From: Eublepharis macularius
Taxonomy: Eukaryota > Chordata > Lepidosauria > Squamata > Eublepharidae
Direction: 5' to 3'
DNA length: 64,000 bases
Assembly (NCBI RefSeq): GCF_028583425.1
Contig: NC_072796.1
Location: forward strand, 87,038,464 to 87,102,463
Under the pieces are notes generated by a model. The model was not told where the DNA came from and ran no database searches. It saw only the letters and a program-made list of their open reading frames with translations. The translations under genes were made by a program, and so were the position numbers. How positions within the stretch are numbered: position 1 is the first letter of the stretch; each line of letters opens with the position of its first letter. Of this stretch, positions 1 to 64,000 are shown one piece after another.

Positions 1-330
1 GGCAATGGTCAGGGACTACCTTGCAGAGCCCTGTGAGTTGCTGTCCATGGATCTGCTGAGCTACTGGTCCAAGAAGGAGGTGGTCTGGCCAGACCTCTCC
101 CTCGAGGCACAGCAGCTTCTCTCATGCCCTCTGACAAGCATGGAGAGTGAGCACGTCTTTTTTTATGTGGGCGACATTGTCAGCTCACATCGCACTCGCC
201 TTCTCCCATGGAGAGTTGAGCAGTTGTTCTTCCTGAAGGTTAACATGCAGCTCTTTGATTTCTCAGGAGTGGATTTCCAGAGTGAATGTGAGCCCTCTTT
301 GTGGCCTGCATCCTCTGCAAGTCTATGACC
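1..330 (+). pseudogene. hAT transposase C-terminal fragment
   Basis: The ORF from base 5 matches the C-terminal dimerisation domain of hAT-superfamily transposases. It has a YW..K..VWP segment, then LS.EAQQLLSCPLTS.ESE, then R.RLLPW.VEQLFFLKVN, in the usual order. The transposase start lies before base 1. In its place within TCEA1 intron 8 the element is a foreign insertion, antisense to the gene. The reading frame ends at 326 and the protein is incomplete here; activity cannot be judged. Confidence 0.72.
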
Positions 331-3040
331 CCGTGACGGACAGGCCCTGTTTGAGTGACAGGTCCTGAATAGAATGTTGAGAGAGAGTGCCAGTGAAGAG
401 CAGTTGAGACCATTTAGAATAGTTAGTTGGGAGTTTTGGCAGTTAAGGGAGACTCTGAAAAAGAGAGTGGAGGGCTAGCAACCAGAGAAGGCAGATGTGT
501 TTAGAGAGTTCTCTGAGGAGGACTAGTTAATGAGGTATCTGGAACGTTTAACCATTTAAGGCTGTGCAGGAGGGAGATAAAATGTGCTTCAGTAAAGTTA
601 ATTTGTTCTGTTAACCATCTGAGTCCGGTTTGATGATTCCTGCCTATCTTATACGCCCTGAGGGGAACCAGCTCTCAGCCTGTCAGACTAAGTGGCAGAG
701 TTTGAGGAGGTGCTGGTGCAACGAAGTGACATTCTAGTTCCAGTTTGTGTCTGTGAGAGCTGAGGAGGATTCCATTCTGTCCAGAGAGTGAACCCGCTTC
801 CAGCCCGAGTTCTAGCCTCATGAGGAGAGGTCTACAACACACCTACTGAGCCGGAGTGTAAGTGGTCCCTATTTCTATTCCCTGTCAGAAGGGTCCCTCG
901 ACCAGTGAATACTTCACAAGTGGTGACAGGAGCTGTGAGATCCCAAATCAGAACCGTCCTAAGCTAGCAGAATCATTCACAAGGGGTGGCATCGAAGGGT
1001 GTCAGCCAGATAAGGCTGGGGGGATCCGTCACTCCCCCCCCACACACACACACAGAATGCAGCAGCAGTGGCCCAGTCCCTTTGGGCACAGATTTGTTCT
1101 GATAAATGTGAATAGAGGCCCCAGAAATGTTGACTGCCACTGGAATGGGAAGACAAGGAGAAAGAGGTCAGGTTAGGTAAACTCTAAACTGTAGAAGGAC
1201 ACAGAAACCCAGAGAAACAGCCCCAAACTAAGCTATGCATGTTGTTGTTGTTTACTGTTGTTAAATGTTTTAAAAATGCTGTTAGATTCTGTTAAATGTT
1301 TAATTCTTTTAAGTGTTGTTACATTCTGTTGTTGCTGTTAAATGTTATCATTGCTGTTAAATGTTGTTTTGAAGGGGTGGGTGGAGTGGGGAGGAATGGT
1401 ATGGGCGGGTGCCAGCTGATGATGGAGGCTATGACACTGCCTCATAGGCAGTTTTCAGCTTGAACCTGGCATGGGGGGGAGGGGAATCCTTTGCAACTGA
1501 GTTCCGTGAATGCTGTTGTGTTGTGCTTGTGGCTTAGTACTGTCTGGTTCTGCTCTGTGATGTTTCCCCACTGGATGAACACAGAGCCTGGCTGCAGGAA
1601 ATGACAACGGTTCTGCTGGACTAAGTTGCAAGAGTATCCCCCAGTTGAATTTGGTTTGGGTGGAATGGATGCTGTGATACTATGGTGAAAATCCAAGAAA
1701 TCCATGAAATAAATCCAAGAAATACATTTTAAAGAAATTTTTGGGGGTGTGATTCTCTGATGTGATGTTAGGTTTTGGTTCAAACGGGACTGTTATGTTG
1801 TGATTTGAATGTGCCACTAATGCTGTTACATGCCCTCAGCCCACTTGTGAGGAGGGAGGGCAAGGAATCCAAGAAATACATTTTAAAAGATTTTTTGGTG
1901 TGTGATTCTCTGGTGTGATGTTAGGTTTTGGTTCAAACGGGACTGAATGTTGATTTGAATGTAATGTAATGTGATTTACTGCTGTAATGTAATGTAAATA
2001 AGGCTGTAATATGGGGAGGGAGGGCAAGAAATCCAAGAAATAAAATTTTAAATTTTTTTGTTGTGCGTGTGTGATTTTCTGGTGTGATGGTAGGGGTTGT
2101 TTTAGTCTAGGACTGTAAGCTGTGATTTAATAGTGATAATGTGAATTGTGATGTTTAATGCTGTTATTAAGAAATAAAAAATTTAAAAATTAATTTGTGT
2201 GTGTGTGTGATTCTCTGGTGCGAAGATAGGGAAGAATGGAGAGTGGCTGGCCGGCCAGCTCTGGGGGTGATGGAGCATTTTGGGGTGTATGTGTGTGTGT
2301 CTTTGTTTTTGCTTTGCTTTCCTAGGGATGAGCTTGCACCAAGGGTGCATGCCTGTTCTGTGTGGCACCTACCCTGTGCATAAGTGCCCCTGAGAACAAA
2401 GTCTAAAAAGTTAACTTCATAGGGAAGAATGGAGAGTGGCTGGCCAGCCAGCTCTGGTGGTGATGGAGGATTTTGGGGTCTTTGCTGCTGTTGGGGGGGG
2501 GTGGATTGTGAGTGGGACTGTGGCTGCGACCATTGGCTGCCACAAATCATGTGTTTCTGCTGTGTGGGAGTTTTCCCCATAGCAGAAATATGGGATGGGC
2601 AGGGAGCATAAAATAGCCCCCCAGAGAGCAATCTCCCTGAAACTAGGGGGTAGGGGGTGGGAGGAGAGGTAGGAACAGGTTCCCTGAAAATTGGGTGCAT
2701 TTTGCTTGTAAAATGCCATCCCAAGCCACCTAGAAAGCTCCCTTGTTTTTCCCCATAGGGAGTAATGGAGAGTAGAGGAGGATGGAGGTATCTTCTTTGG
2801 GGGGCCATAACATGGCCCCCGAAGTCCAATCATTCTGAAACTTGGGGGGTTGTTAGAGGAGAGTTAGAAGGTCCCCACCAAGTTTGGTGTGATTTGGAAA
2901 GAAAATGGCCTCCCCCAGGCTCCTGGAAACCTGAGAGCATGGTCCCCATTGAAAATAACGGCCAAATAGTTTCTAATCATACCTGAAGCAACCTGAATCA
3001 TGATTTCCGAATTGTGAATCAGAAAAACCAAATCTCCCTG
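331..3040 (+). mobile_element. Non-coding 3' part of a hAT-like element, with other inserted repeats
   Basis: No gene is visible. The stretch continues from the transposase remnant and contains a T/G-rich TGTTAAATG-type repeat near 1240-1370, a degenerate tandem array near 1690-2230, and a GAGAGTGGCTGG block seen at 2227-2285 and again at 2421-2478. It may end at 3040 with CTCCCTG, which would be a plausible hAT terminus (CAGGGAG in reverse). Bases 560-660 contain an AGATAAAA box followed by AGTAAAGTT and could be an old LTR. The left end lies outside the window, so neither the terminal repeats nor a target duplication can be compared. Confidence 0.35.
1690..2230. repeat. Degenerate tandem repeat, unit about 140-160 bp
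   Basis: A block beginning AATCCAAGAAATA, followed by an A/T tract, TGTGATTCTCTG.TGTGATG and GGTTTTGGTTCAAACGGGAC, starts near 1711, 1866, 2028 and 2168. Copies 1 and 2 are close; copies 3 and 4 are more diverged and shorter. It lies inside the putative hAT element, where such arrays often form the subterminal region. Confidence 0.7.
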
Positions 3041-3817
3041 GCACCTCACACCCCTAGTTATAATGTTTCAGTTGTCATTTCCGGGGTGCAGAGAACACCT
3101 ATCAGTCAAGCTTTTAAAACTCTTGAAGTGAATCTTTGGCTTTTCTACAACCAAAACCACAGTATAATTGCAGAGCCCTTCCTAAAATTAAATTTCTTAG
3201 CCATAATTTAGGCCCTGAGTCCTATAAAGTCTCCTGAGAAAGGATCCCTCCACCCTCTGTCAAGGCTCAAACCCTATCTCCTAAACCATTCAACAGACGA
3301 GCCTTCTTTCCCTAAAAGCCAAGCTCTGATCTATGAAGCCTCCTGAAGCTGGACTCTCCAATCTTACTCTCTAGAGGTACAAACCCTAATGGACTCAAAA
3401 TGACAATGTTAACACTTTTCTTCTAATTTCTCCCTCACAGTTGGCTCCTCCAGCATCCCAATTGGCTGTTAGTTGCTCTGAACACCCACCAAATAGGAAT
3501 AAAGGGGATGGGAGATTAACAGAAAAGGTCAGTGGACCTTTGCTCCATTCATCTCAGGTACCTATCTAAGCCAAGGCCCCTTCCAGTTTTGCCTGAATCC
3601 TGCTCCCTCCAGCCTACTTAATGTCCTCCTATGTCTGCACTAATGGTCCAGGAAAGCGTCTATTAATATTCTATTTTAATATAAATGGCATACAGACAAA
3701 GAAACCTGTAGCTTAAGTGGAATCAAGAAATATAAAAGCCATTCAAGTATTTTTACAGCATCTTTTCAGAAGCACCATCAAAGGAAACACAGTATTTAAG
3801 ACTGTGACTTGACATAC
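3041..3817. other. TCEA1 intron 8, unassigned sequence
   Basis: Moderately CT-rich sequence between the hAT debris and exon 8. Both strands were searched for the missing TCEA1 zinc-ribbon exon and it is not here. No other gene or repeat is recognised. A CCAATTGG with AATAAAGGGG downstream near 3455-3505 could be LTR-like, but there is too little to call. Confidence 0.5.
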
Positions 3818-34330
<30,513 letters not shown>

Positions 34331-37140
34331 GGCGACTGAGGCGCCGACCTCAACACCAGGACAGGCAAAACAACCAAGCCTCTTGCCAGTCTCCGTGCCT
34401 CCGCCAACAGAAACTACGAAAGCTTTCGGAGTCAAGGGGAGACGAGAGACATCAACTCACTCGTCAGGCCGCTGCCTCAGCCGGCCTGACCCAGAAGCGA
34501 CAGCGCGGCAGCGGTGGCGCCAGGCTGTGCTCGTCAGATCTCCGGGGAGAGGAACAAGGCCGGCTCAGGCCGGCCGAAAACATCGATTCGAGAGCAACGA
34601 AGAGGAAGAAGGCGGAGCTTCGACCTTGACGGCGCCCGCCCAGCGGAAATGGGAGAGTTTTGTTCGCGCCCGAGACAAAGGAGGCGTCGCCGCGACATCG
34701 GTAGCTACGTGAGAAGGCAGACACTCTCCCTGGAGCCGCTCGGGACTGCAGGTTGAGGAAAGAGCCTGCGCCCCTGCGAGTGGATAGGAGGGCAGGTGGT
34801 CCCTTCTGCGAAAGGGGTTCTGAGGAGTCAGAGCCCGCCCAGGGGTTTCCAGTCCCTAGGCGGGCTCAGGCGCGTTGGGGTGTGGCTAAGAGTCGACATG
34901 GGGCGCATGGGGGTGAACTGAGTTTTTACCCCGGCTAGGTTAAAAGGCAGGCTTATTCTTGTTTCATCTGCGCGTGGCCCGCCATCAGGTGGCCTCTGCA
35001 TTTTAAACTACCGTCGGAATTCTCCTTAGTCTTTTTAAATGTTGGTTAGACTAGTGCCTTAGAATATGTCTGAAGCTGTCTTATACTGTTAGATCATTGG
35101 TTTATAAGAGTCCATGTTTTCTACGCTGCCTGTTCAGTGGCTCTCCGGCGTGCCGTGCAGAGGTATTTCGCATCAACTATTACCCGTTTCTTTAACTAGG
35201 AATGCTAGGAAATTGAGTCTGAAATTTTCAGCCAACGTAGGAGATGCTCTTCCGCTGGGCCTGGGTTCCAGTTGTTTGTGCAAGTGCAGCTTTATTACGA
35301 GGGTTACAGCTATCAGAGGTGTAGCATCTTGATATAACCTCATTCAAACAGTTGTGATAGCAAGGATCTTAGTGAAGGAACATGTTCTAGTTTATATAGT
35401 GACTGCAACTTCACCAGTTTCAGTTTTTGTTGAAAACTCAGTATTCAGTTTGTCATATCTTCTGGTGCAGAGTAGCACATTCAGCTGCCTGGGTCAGCTA
35501 AAGTTGACTGGTTCTCATTTACAGTTCCCCATAGGAATCAGGAAGGAACGATTTTTTTCCTGCCCAGTCTCATATGAAGTGGTGGGTCTGTAATGATAAT
35601 TTGTGGTAACTTCATTTTAAGTCATACTGGTCTCTTCTGACAACCAGTCGTGTAATGTTAATGATCTGAGAGAAGTACAGTCAAAATTAGTAGCAAACAC
35701 AGTGACTGTGAGCTAGAAGCTCTTAGCTGGTATTTTTGGGATTAATGATAGCCTGGAATAAGTCCCCACCTCTCTTCTGCAACACAAGGTAAAATGTTTA
35801 CAGCAGCATCTTATATCAGTGCCATGGAGATACTCCATAGGGCTCTTGGGTCCTTTGAAAAATAAAGATGAGCCCTCTCACACCCATCCAATAATGCAAA
35901 AAGATAACACTCCCAGGGATGCTATGGAAGGAATCTGCTTCCCCCTTCAAAAGACAGGAACTTGTAGATATGCTGCTAAATGCAACCTCTTAGCTTCCAG
36001 AGCACACTCAGTGATTACCAGAATCCTATAGCTCAGCCTAATGAAAATTAATTAGCTTGAGGGCTCCAAGGAGTACAGTACTGCTTCAGTCACCAGTGAA
36101 TCCCTGTATAAAACTGAGTTGGTTTTCACTTTATTTTCCAGTGCAAACAATTTCATCCTAGCCTGGTCACACACTACATCTATAGATGATAATAGGTAAG
36201 CAGAGTTTATAATTGATTGCTAAAATGCAGGCTTTGTGGGATACTGATCTTTTTCTGTGAAGACCTTCCCATTCTTCAACTTCCTGCTAGCTGAGATTTA
36301 TCAAGGTAATTCCTTGGCTTCAAAGATCCTTACTGTAAAGAGAAGAGATTAATTACAACTTGGCTTGGACCTTTTGAGTTATGGCCCTATAGAATTAGCT
36401 ACTGTTTAAGATTTGATCATGTACAGACATTAGGCATTTTACTTATTTTTAAAGCATGGCTAATGTGATTCTCACTACTGTTTTGAAGATGTCTCCATGA
36501 GGCATACCATGTACTTTGCCAGCATACAGCAGATACTAATGAGGGCAGGAGGGTCTGAAATATTTTTTTTATCAAATTGCATTGCTGAAGTTTGAAAGCC
36601 ATTGCTGCAGAGTACTAAAATGTATGGGAAGTTATTTGGGCATCCTAAGGCAGTGAGGTAACACCATGGACGGCACAAAGCTGCAAGTCACCTGACATAG
36701 GAAGCATAGCTAGTTTACTGTTTGTACCATTCTTCCTCATTCCTCAAGTGTTTACAATAAACAAAGTATGGCTTCTCCCAGTTCCCCATCAGGGAAGCAG
36801 ACCGAAAGAAATGAAGATAGGAAACACACGCCAACCATGAAGTATACTGTAATGAGAAATAACCAAAGGATCAGAACCATGGAGAAATCCTTTCCAAGGC
36901 TGAGTGATCTCAGCAAGCAAGTGGAAGAGATGGCCTTTTGCTCCCATCCAGTTGTACAACTGCAATATTTCACAATCATCCTTTTTAGTCCTTACTGCAT
37001 AAATCAATATGCAGTTCCAACATTCAAAAGGTGGAGATGGTCTTTATACCATGCTACTTGCCTCACAGTTTAGACAAGGATTTTATTTTTGTGACAGAAA
37101 CCTAGCTGTAACCAATATTCAAAACTTTATGTAGTTTTGG

Positions 37141-37235
37141 CAAAATAGAAGAGTCCAGTAGCACCTTTAAGACTAACCAACTTTACTGTAGCATAAGCTT
37201 TCGAGAACCACAGTTCGCTTCGTCAGATGCATGGA
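37141..37235 (-). repeat. Interspersed repeat with CTGACGAAG/GAAAGCTTATGC hairpin
   Basis: On the minus strand it reads ATCTGACGAAGCGAACTGTG, GTTCTCGAAAGCTTATGCTA, then GTTGGTTAGTCTTAAAGGTG and CTACTGGACTCTT. The same arrangement is a very common reptile and amniote repeat. I cannot name the family with confidence; Penelope-like or another LINE-type 3' end are candidates. The hairpin arms are GAAC and GTTC. Confidence 0.6.
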
Positions 37236-37904
37236 AGGTAAGAAGAAACTAGCCAGATATATATATAGGTGGTGAGGGGAGGGGGGAGTAAATGCTAATC
37301 AGTTTGCAAATCAGTAGTTTTGGCAGAGAACCAGGTCAGAATTACCTCTGCAAAGAATGTGAGCACTCTGGAGCCTTAGAAATCGAAATCTCATAACTGT
37401 ACATACAGCAGGTAAGGGTAGACATTGTTTCTGAAAGCGGTATAATTTTTTTCCAAGAGTTACCCATCATAAAGTAGCAGTGTAGTTGGTGGAGTCTGCC
37501 ACAACATGCAGCATTTTAGAGTACATCTGCAGTGCCTGAGTAGGGAAACCTTTCCTTGGTTTTCCCAAAGTACACCTCCCTCCACTAAGTGTAACTTGCC
37601 TTGCAAAGGAAATTCCTATGAGATCATTTGAAGCTACTAAATTTGGAGGAATCTCTTCAATCCTACACGCTGCACATATAAGATCAGCTGGCTTGCACAG
37701 TTTGTAAGCAACCAAGCTGAAAGCATGTAATCCACTGTTTAGAAGGAAGATAAGTCACCTATTTTTGCTTTTAAAATGAGATTCTTAAGCCATAGTAGTT
37801 AAGCACGTGGTAGGCACAATACATGACTGGCACGCATCATTTAGCTTGATGGTTCTAAAATCGCACGGGCCTGGCATGCAAAGGAACATGTCAGTAGCAA
37901 GAGA

Positions 37905-38145
37905 ATAATAATAACCGATTTATATACCGCCTTTCAGGATGACTTAACACCCACTCATAGAGGTTTACAAAGTATGCCGTTGTAATCCCCACAACAAAAC
38001 ACCCTGTGAGGTGGGTGGGGCTGAGAGAGCTAAGAGCTGTGACTGACCCAAGGTCACCCAGCTGGCTTCAAGTGGAAGAGTGAGGAATCAAACTTGGTTC
38101 TCCAGATTAGTCCTGCGTTCTTAACCACTATACCAAATTTCACAG
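37905..38145 (-). repeat. tRNA-derived squamate SINE
   Basis: The minus strand has a TGGTATAGTGGTTAAGAACG head, a B-box-like AAGTTTGATTCCTCACTCTT, CAGCTGGGTGACCTTGGGTC, CCCACCCACCTCACAGGGTG and an AGGCGGTATATAAATCGG tail. It is nearly full length. Confidence 0.78.
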
Positions 38146-38400
38146 TGGGTTCATTGTATTCACTTGCAGTATGTAATTTGTCTTGGATCTCAGAAAGGTG
38201 AACTATAAACAGTAATAATAGTAACATATCTTAAAGAAATCCTTACCATTTGCTAATAGTGTGCTAGCAATGTTCTACCACGTAAGATCGTTACTGCAAA
38301 ATATCATACTCAAAAATATACTTGCAATATTCCCCCTGTCCCTTTTAACCATGTTTTAGGGATATGCTTAAAGAACTGGCTTGTATTAAACTCAGACAGA

Positions 38401-41104
38401 TTGTTCACAATTTATTTCACAGTAACAGAAGGATTTACAATTGAACTACAAGAAAGCCATTTCAATAACAGACTTGCTACCATAAACTATAAGGTAACAT
38501 CTTGATTTTTATATTAACTATGTGTATTTCTACACCTGAGGATAAAGGAAAGCCAAATTAAAGATGTTTATAAAATACCCCAGCCTACACATATGGCTTT
38601 GTCAACATCCTATTACAATACATTCTTAAAACTATATTCATTTTATTTTCAGTAGCACCTATTTATAAAAAGATGCATTTTATAGTTTAATGAAGTACAA
38701 CACACTTCATTGAGGCAAACAAATCTAAAATGCAAGTTAGAGTACTGTACTCCTTCTGCAATTCACTGCATTGACATTATACAATACTGAAGAAAAAGCT
38801 AAAGGTTACATCCTCTCAGGGATAAAACTCCCCGGAACACCAGTAGTTTTGCCTATGCAGCTATAGCATTTGGGCTATGATAGAACTGTCTTACCAATTT
38901 GGCAGTTAACCACCCAAATAAAGTTAATACTGGATATCATATTTTGATTTTTCAACATCTTTGAAATTTTAGGCAAAATATTAGAAGACATCAACATCTG
39001 TTGTGGGGGAAACTACTACTGTTTTAGTAGTTTCATATTCATGTTGATAAAAGCCATAACTTTCTGTAAAGCACATCATCTATTTGCATGACTGATTTAA
39101 GAATCGCTAGTGATCTAGTAAGTGAATATTCCCAAAATACTTTTAGTACACCAACCAGTCAATAAAGCAAGGTTTGGAAGGCTTTCACATATTCCCCCAT
39201 GACTGAATAAGTAATATCAATTGCCTTCTTCCACTGGAAACCAATACTTACATAGAATAGTCATTCACCACTAAACGGTACAAGCACTGAGGAAAGTCAC
39301 ATTGGTTCCATATTCAAGTGTATGCCAACTCTTGCAGATATCCAAACACTGAAATACTGGAAAAGGCTTTGATTACAAAAACAGTTACCCCATCCCATGT
39401 GATACTTAGGAAGGCAGCATGTTGACTAGTAGATCAAACCTGTGACTGCTTCATTGTGGGTGCATGCAGCAATTTAAAAAATTATATTTAGGAGATCAGA
39501 AACTTGAGAACAGGAACCAATTGCTTCTGCTGATGTATCAAAGTGGCCTCAAGTTGGGAGACTACATAAACTCTAGCAAAATTCAAGGAATGTGATTCAC
39601 AAAGCAGGGCAAAAGTAGGCAGAAGTGCCATTTTTCAGGCAGGATTAAGTTCTGGGAAGCACCTCAGCACCAAGTGTTACTAATTAAAGATTTGATATGA
39701 TTGATTGTATGTCTTAAGCAAAGGGAAATTAAAACATATGTATCAACAAAACAGGCAATAGAAAACCCCCATAAACAATAACTGCAACATCAGTAAGGTA
39801 ATTAGATATGTAACAGCAATGAAATGCTAAGGCAATTGCAAAACAGGACCCTGGTGCTGGCCTAGGAAGCAGGATGTTCTCCCTCTGCCACACACATATC
39901 CAAAATCCATACAGCCAAATCTGCAATACTGTTTTCAGTATCTTATTACCAGAAGAATTTTGAAGCACACTTTATATAAGTTACTAAGGGAAGGGGTAAC
40001 ACAGAAAGCATCTTCTGAATTATTTGCATATATTAAGGTGGCATATATTTTGGCAAGTTACAAGAGAGAATATTTCTTTGTCAGACATTTGCTAATAGTT
40101 GTTGTTTGGGACTAAGGGTGAGCAAAATACGAAAGGTTTTAAGCAAATTGCTTGTTCACTGCTAGTTCATAAAATACATTTTCAGTAAGTCAAATATCAG
40201 CTAAAAATTTTACAAGGATTTTTGAGGACTGAAGTGTTACAACACGGTAAATACTCAGATGGGCTTAGATCCTTTGGTAAATCTCTTTTTATCTCTACTG
40301 ATGGAAAGCATTCCATCAACAGAACAAGGCTTCCATGACTCCCCCTTCCATTGAGACCCCAAATGATCCTGTGCTTCTGGTAACAGCATGAGGAGGGTGA
40401 TGGAGGTCTGCGGGGGCGGGGGGGGGACAATAAAAGTTCTCCCACCATCTTGTTAGAGGAAATTTTCTCCAGGATCCAACTCATCATAAAGACTTTCAAC
40501 ATACTGAATCCCCACCCCCACCCCGATTTATCACAAGAAATACTGTAATTCATCTTAAGGGCAGTTGCATTCTTCTCTCCAGATATTAGATACTGCTAGG
40601 CTCACAGTAGAGATAAGTAAAGACAGGAAGTCTTCTGTTGCACATGCAATAATATTGATTAAATTTAACCCTCATTAAGAATAATTCTACTACTGCATGC
40701 TTATTGGTTTTACATACTGCATGTATGATATATGAATGTCAATTTAACAAGCAGTAATAAAATAGGTGTTGAACATACCAAATTGTTCTCACCTGAACCA
40801 TTCATTAAAACCAGAGGTCTTCCACATTATGAAGGGACAATTTTAAATTTGGAGCAATCAAGCATGGAAAAGTATACTTAATTATATTCCATTTCCCTTG
40901 CCTTATATCTACACCATGGCAAATGAAGTCTGGAAAGAGCATCATTCCTCATAAAGTTATGCTATCTAGTCATTACTGTTGGTACATTTAATAGATTTAA
41001 CACTGTAGGCACAGAAATGCTTCAGGACTGGCTGCATGAAAAGTAACAATCTAGTACAGATGATGCTGGTGCATTTAAAGAGAAGGCCTCTCAAGAAGCT
41101 TCAT
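38401..41104 (-). other. LYPLA1: Probable LYPLA1 3' UTR
   Basis: Unique AT-rich sequence without recognisable repeats follows the LYPLA1 stop. AATAAA signals occur on the minus strand at 38647-38642 and 38416-38411 and could mark poly(A) sites, giving a UTR of about 2.5-2.7 kb. This is inference from the stop codon, signal position and lack of repeats; transcripts are needed to fix the end. Confidence 0.4.
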
Positions 41105-62704
<21,600 letters not shown>

Positions 62705-64000
62705 CTAAAAGTCAACAGTAGATTAATTAGAATGTTTCTTTTAAAAATTATACTAATGACTGCACTAACATCACAAACTCATGGAGGGTAACCAAATAGG
62801 TTGGAACAAAAGAAAAATAATTTAAGAATAGATTAAAAACACTGGTGTATAATTAAATTCATCAACTAAAAATACATGTTAGATTTAAAAATATCCACGA
62901 TACGGTTCAACATATAAGTACTAAAACCTTGTATGCATACATAGTAAAATCCCTCATATATATGTATATTAGTAAATCTCCATATGTACAGAACCAAAAA
63001 CCAGACATGTTTCTGCCCAAGGGCATTCCTCAGTGGTATATAAATCTCATAAACAGCACTCCATCAATATAATCAATCTAAAATGAATGGCCCAGCACAA
63101 AATAGACACTGAGAAGTAATACAAAACAGTGTGGAGTGAATTCATTGAAATATTCCCATAGAGTAGCCTGAAATGCAATAAAGGCAGTGCATCCAGATAG
63201 GAGTTAATCCTTGTCCATAAATCTCTTATACAAAGATTCAAGATGTTGTCTTGCCTTCCATTTTCATTTTCCTTATCACAAACTCTCTCCACATGTAAAC
63301 ATAAAACAACATAGCTAAACTAAAGATCCATGTCTACAAAAGGAAACTCTTGCAATCAAATGTAAAGATCCCAGTCCAAGCTGAAGGGTTCTCTCACAAG
63401 TATAACAACTCAACCATAGCTCTACTACTACATCAAAAGTCAGACAATTCTTTGCATTACTGTACTACACTGGAGAACTTACAGCTTCTTCACATGTATT
63501 TGGGAAGAGTATAGAAGGTTGACTGACAATTATATTCTTTACAAGCCTGTTAACAGTCCTTTTAAAAAGGATTCCATGAATCACATTTTAACACGCTAAT
63601 AATTTCTTGCATAATATTAGTTTCTGGTTACATCCATTTATACTCTGAAGGTTTTTATAGGGTTATTATTGATTGATTGTTTTTTATTTATTAATACTGT
63701 CCGTTCATTTAGCCACACTGGAATATTCAACACTTCTAAAGTTTTCCCTTTTTTCTCTTTAGTTTCCTTTATTTTTACTTTCACCAAATGTAGCCAGGAT
63801 GTAAACACCATTCAAAACTATTTCTGAATCACAACTGCTCTGAGCATTATCTGCAAGCACTGTGTAGATTACGCTCAATTACCACATTGTATCACCTCCT
63901 GTAAAAAATAAGCACCAGCAGTGTTGTTGCGTGTCCATGACAGAAGAGTAGCTAAGACGACAACCCTATGCACCCTTACCTGGAAGCAAATTGCATTAAA
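62705..64000. other. LYPLA1: LYPLA1 intron 1 (partial)
   Basis: AT-rich intron running off the window. I looked for the first coding exon (start Met and PAARKATAA-like stretch) on the minus strand and did not find it. Bases 62870-63300 look like one unclassified repeat unit with a CTGAGGAATGCCCTTGGGCA hairpin on the minus strand. Confidence 0.5.

Larger units (their letters stand above)
34911..38400. other. TCEA1-LYPLA1 intergenic region
   Basis: This is the spacer between the TCEA1 promoter island and the probable end of LYPLA1 transcription. It contains an unclassified repeat with a GCTTTCGAGA hairpin (37141-37235) and one tRNA-type SINE (37905-38145). The ORFs here (60-100 codons) match no family I know. 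Nothing else is recognised. Confidence 0.5.

Noticed and set aside
1..3817. Terminal TCEA1 exon (DE hairpin and last Cys pair)
   Set aside because: No minus-strand sequence resembling TTFVVCNECGNRWKFC was found, so it must lie to the left of the window.
62705..64000. LYPLA1 first coding exon
   Set aside because: No GC-rich segment, Met start or PAARKATAA-like frame was found before the window ends.

Overview
This is a 64-kb piece of a vertebrate nuclear genome. It is AT-rich, its genes are split into short exons with long introns, and it is full of interspersed repeats. The mix of repeats points to a squamate reptile: a CR1 LINE with an SGNH-type ORF1 remnant, L2-like and L1 fragments, a DIRS tyrosine-recombinase retrotransposon, a 5S-rRNA-derived SINE with a BovB-like tail, tRNA-derived lizard SINEs and several hAT elements. 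A gecko is plausible, but that is an inference. Nothing looks prokaryotic, and almost all ORFs of 60-300 codons are chance or repeat-derived.

Two real protein-coding genes are present, both on the minus strand and arranged head to tail. TCEA1 (transcription elongation factor TFIIS/SII) runs from its ATG at 34330 inside a CpG island down to 3818. Eight coding exons (278 codons) are visible; the last zinc-ribbon exon lies beyond base 1. LYPLA1 (acyl-protein thioesterase 1) enters from beyond base 64000. Its exons 2-9 (207 codons) run from 62704 down to the stop at 41105. The same neighbour order and orientation is known on human 8q11, so this is conserved synteny. The two proteins have unrelated jobs: rescue of arrested RNA polymerase II, and depalmitoylation of S-acylated proteins.

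Layout, left to right. 1-3817: TCEA1 intron 8, holding the 3' half of a hAT transposon with degenerate tandem repeats. 3818-9354: TCEA1 exons 8-6, separated by a U12-type AT-AC intron that carries an L2 remnant and a hAT-in-hAT nest with an LTR-like block. 9355-17481: exons 5-3, with an L1 fragment and SINEs. 17482-27558: intron 2, with an L2 tail, a 5.5-kb DIRS element and a 1.1-kb solo LTR. 27559-34330: exons 2-1, old LINE debris, a 5S SINE and the promoter island. 34331-41104: intergenic DNA and the probable LYPLA1 3' UTR. 41105-64000: LYPLA1, with a 3.7-kb CR1 LINE in intron 4, a 2-kb minisatellite (unit about 50 bp) in intron 3 and an 894-bp hAT element in intron 2.

The strongest observations are the complete U12 AT-AC splice signals in TCEA1 (donor, branch site, AC acceptor, and a decoy AG just inside the exon), the DIRS element with its inverted ends and internal complementary region, exact target-site duplications around several insertions, a scattered family of about 85-bp snap-back elements, and two repeats with weak hammerhead-ribozyme-like cores. 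No undescribed multi-gene system is evident.
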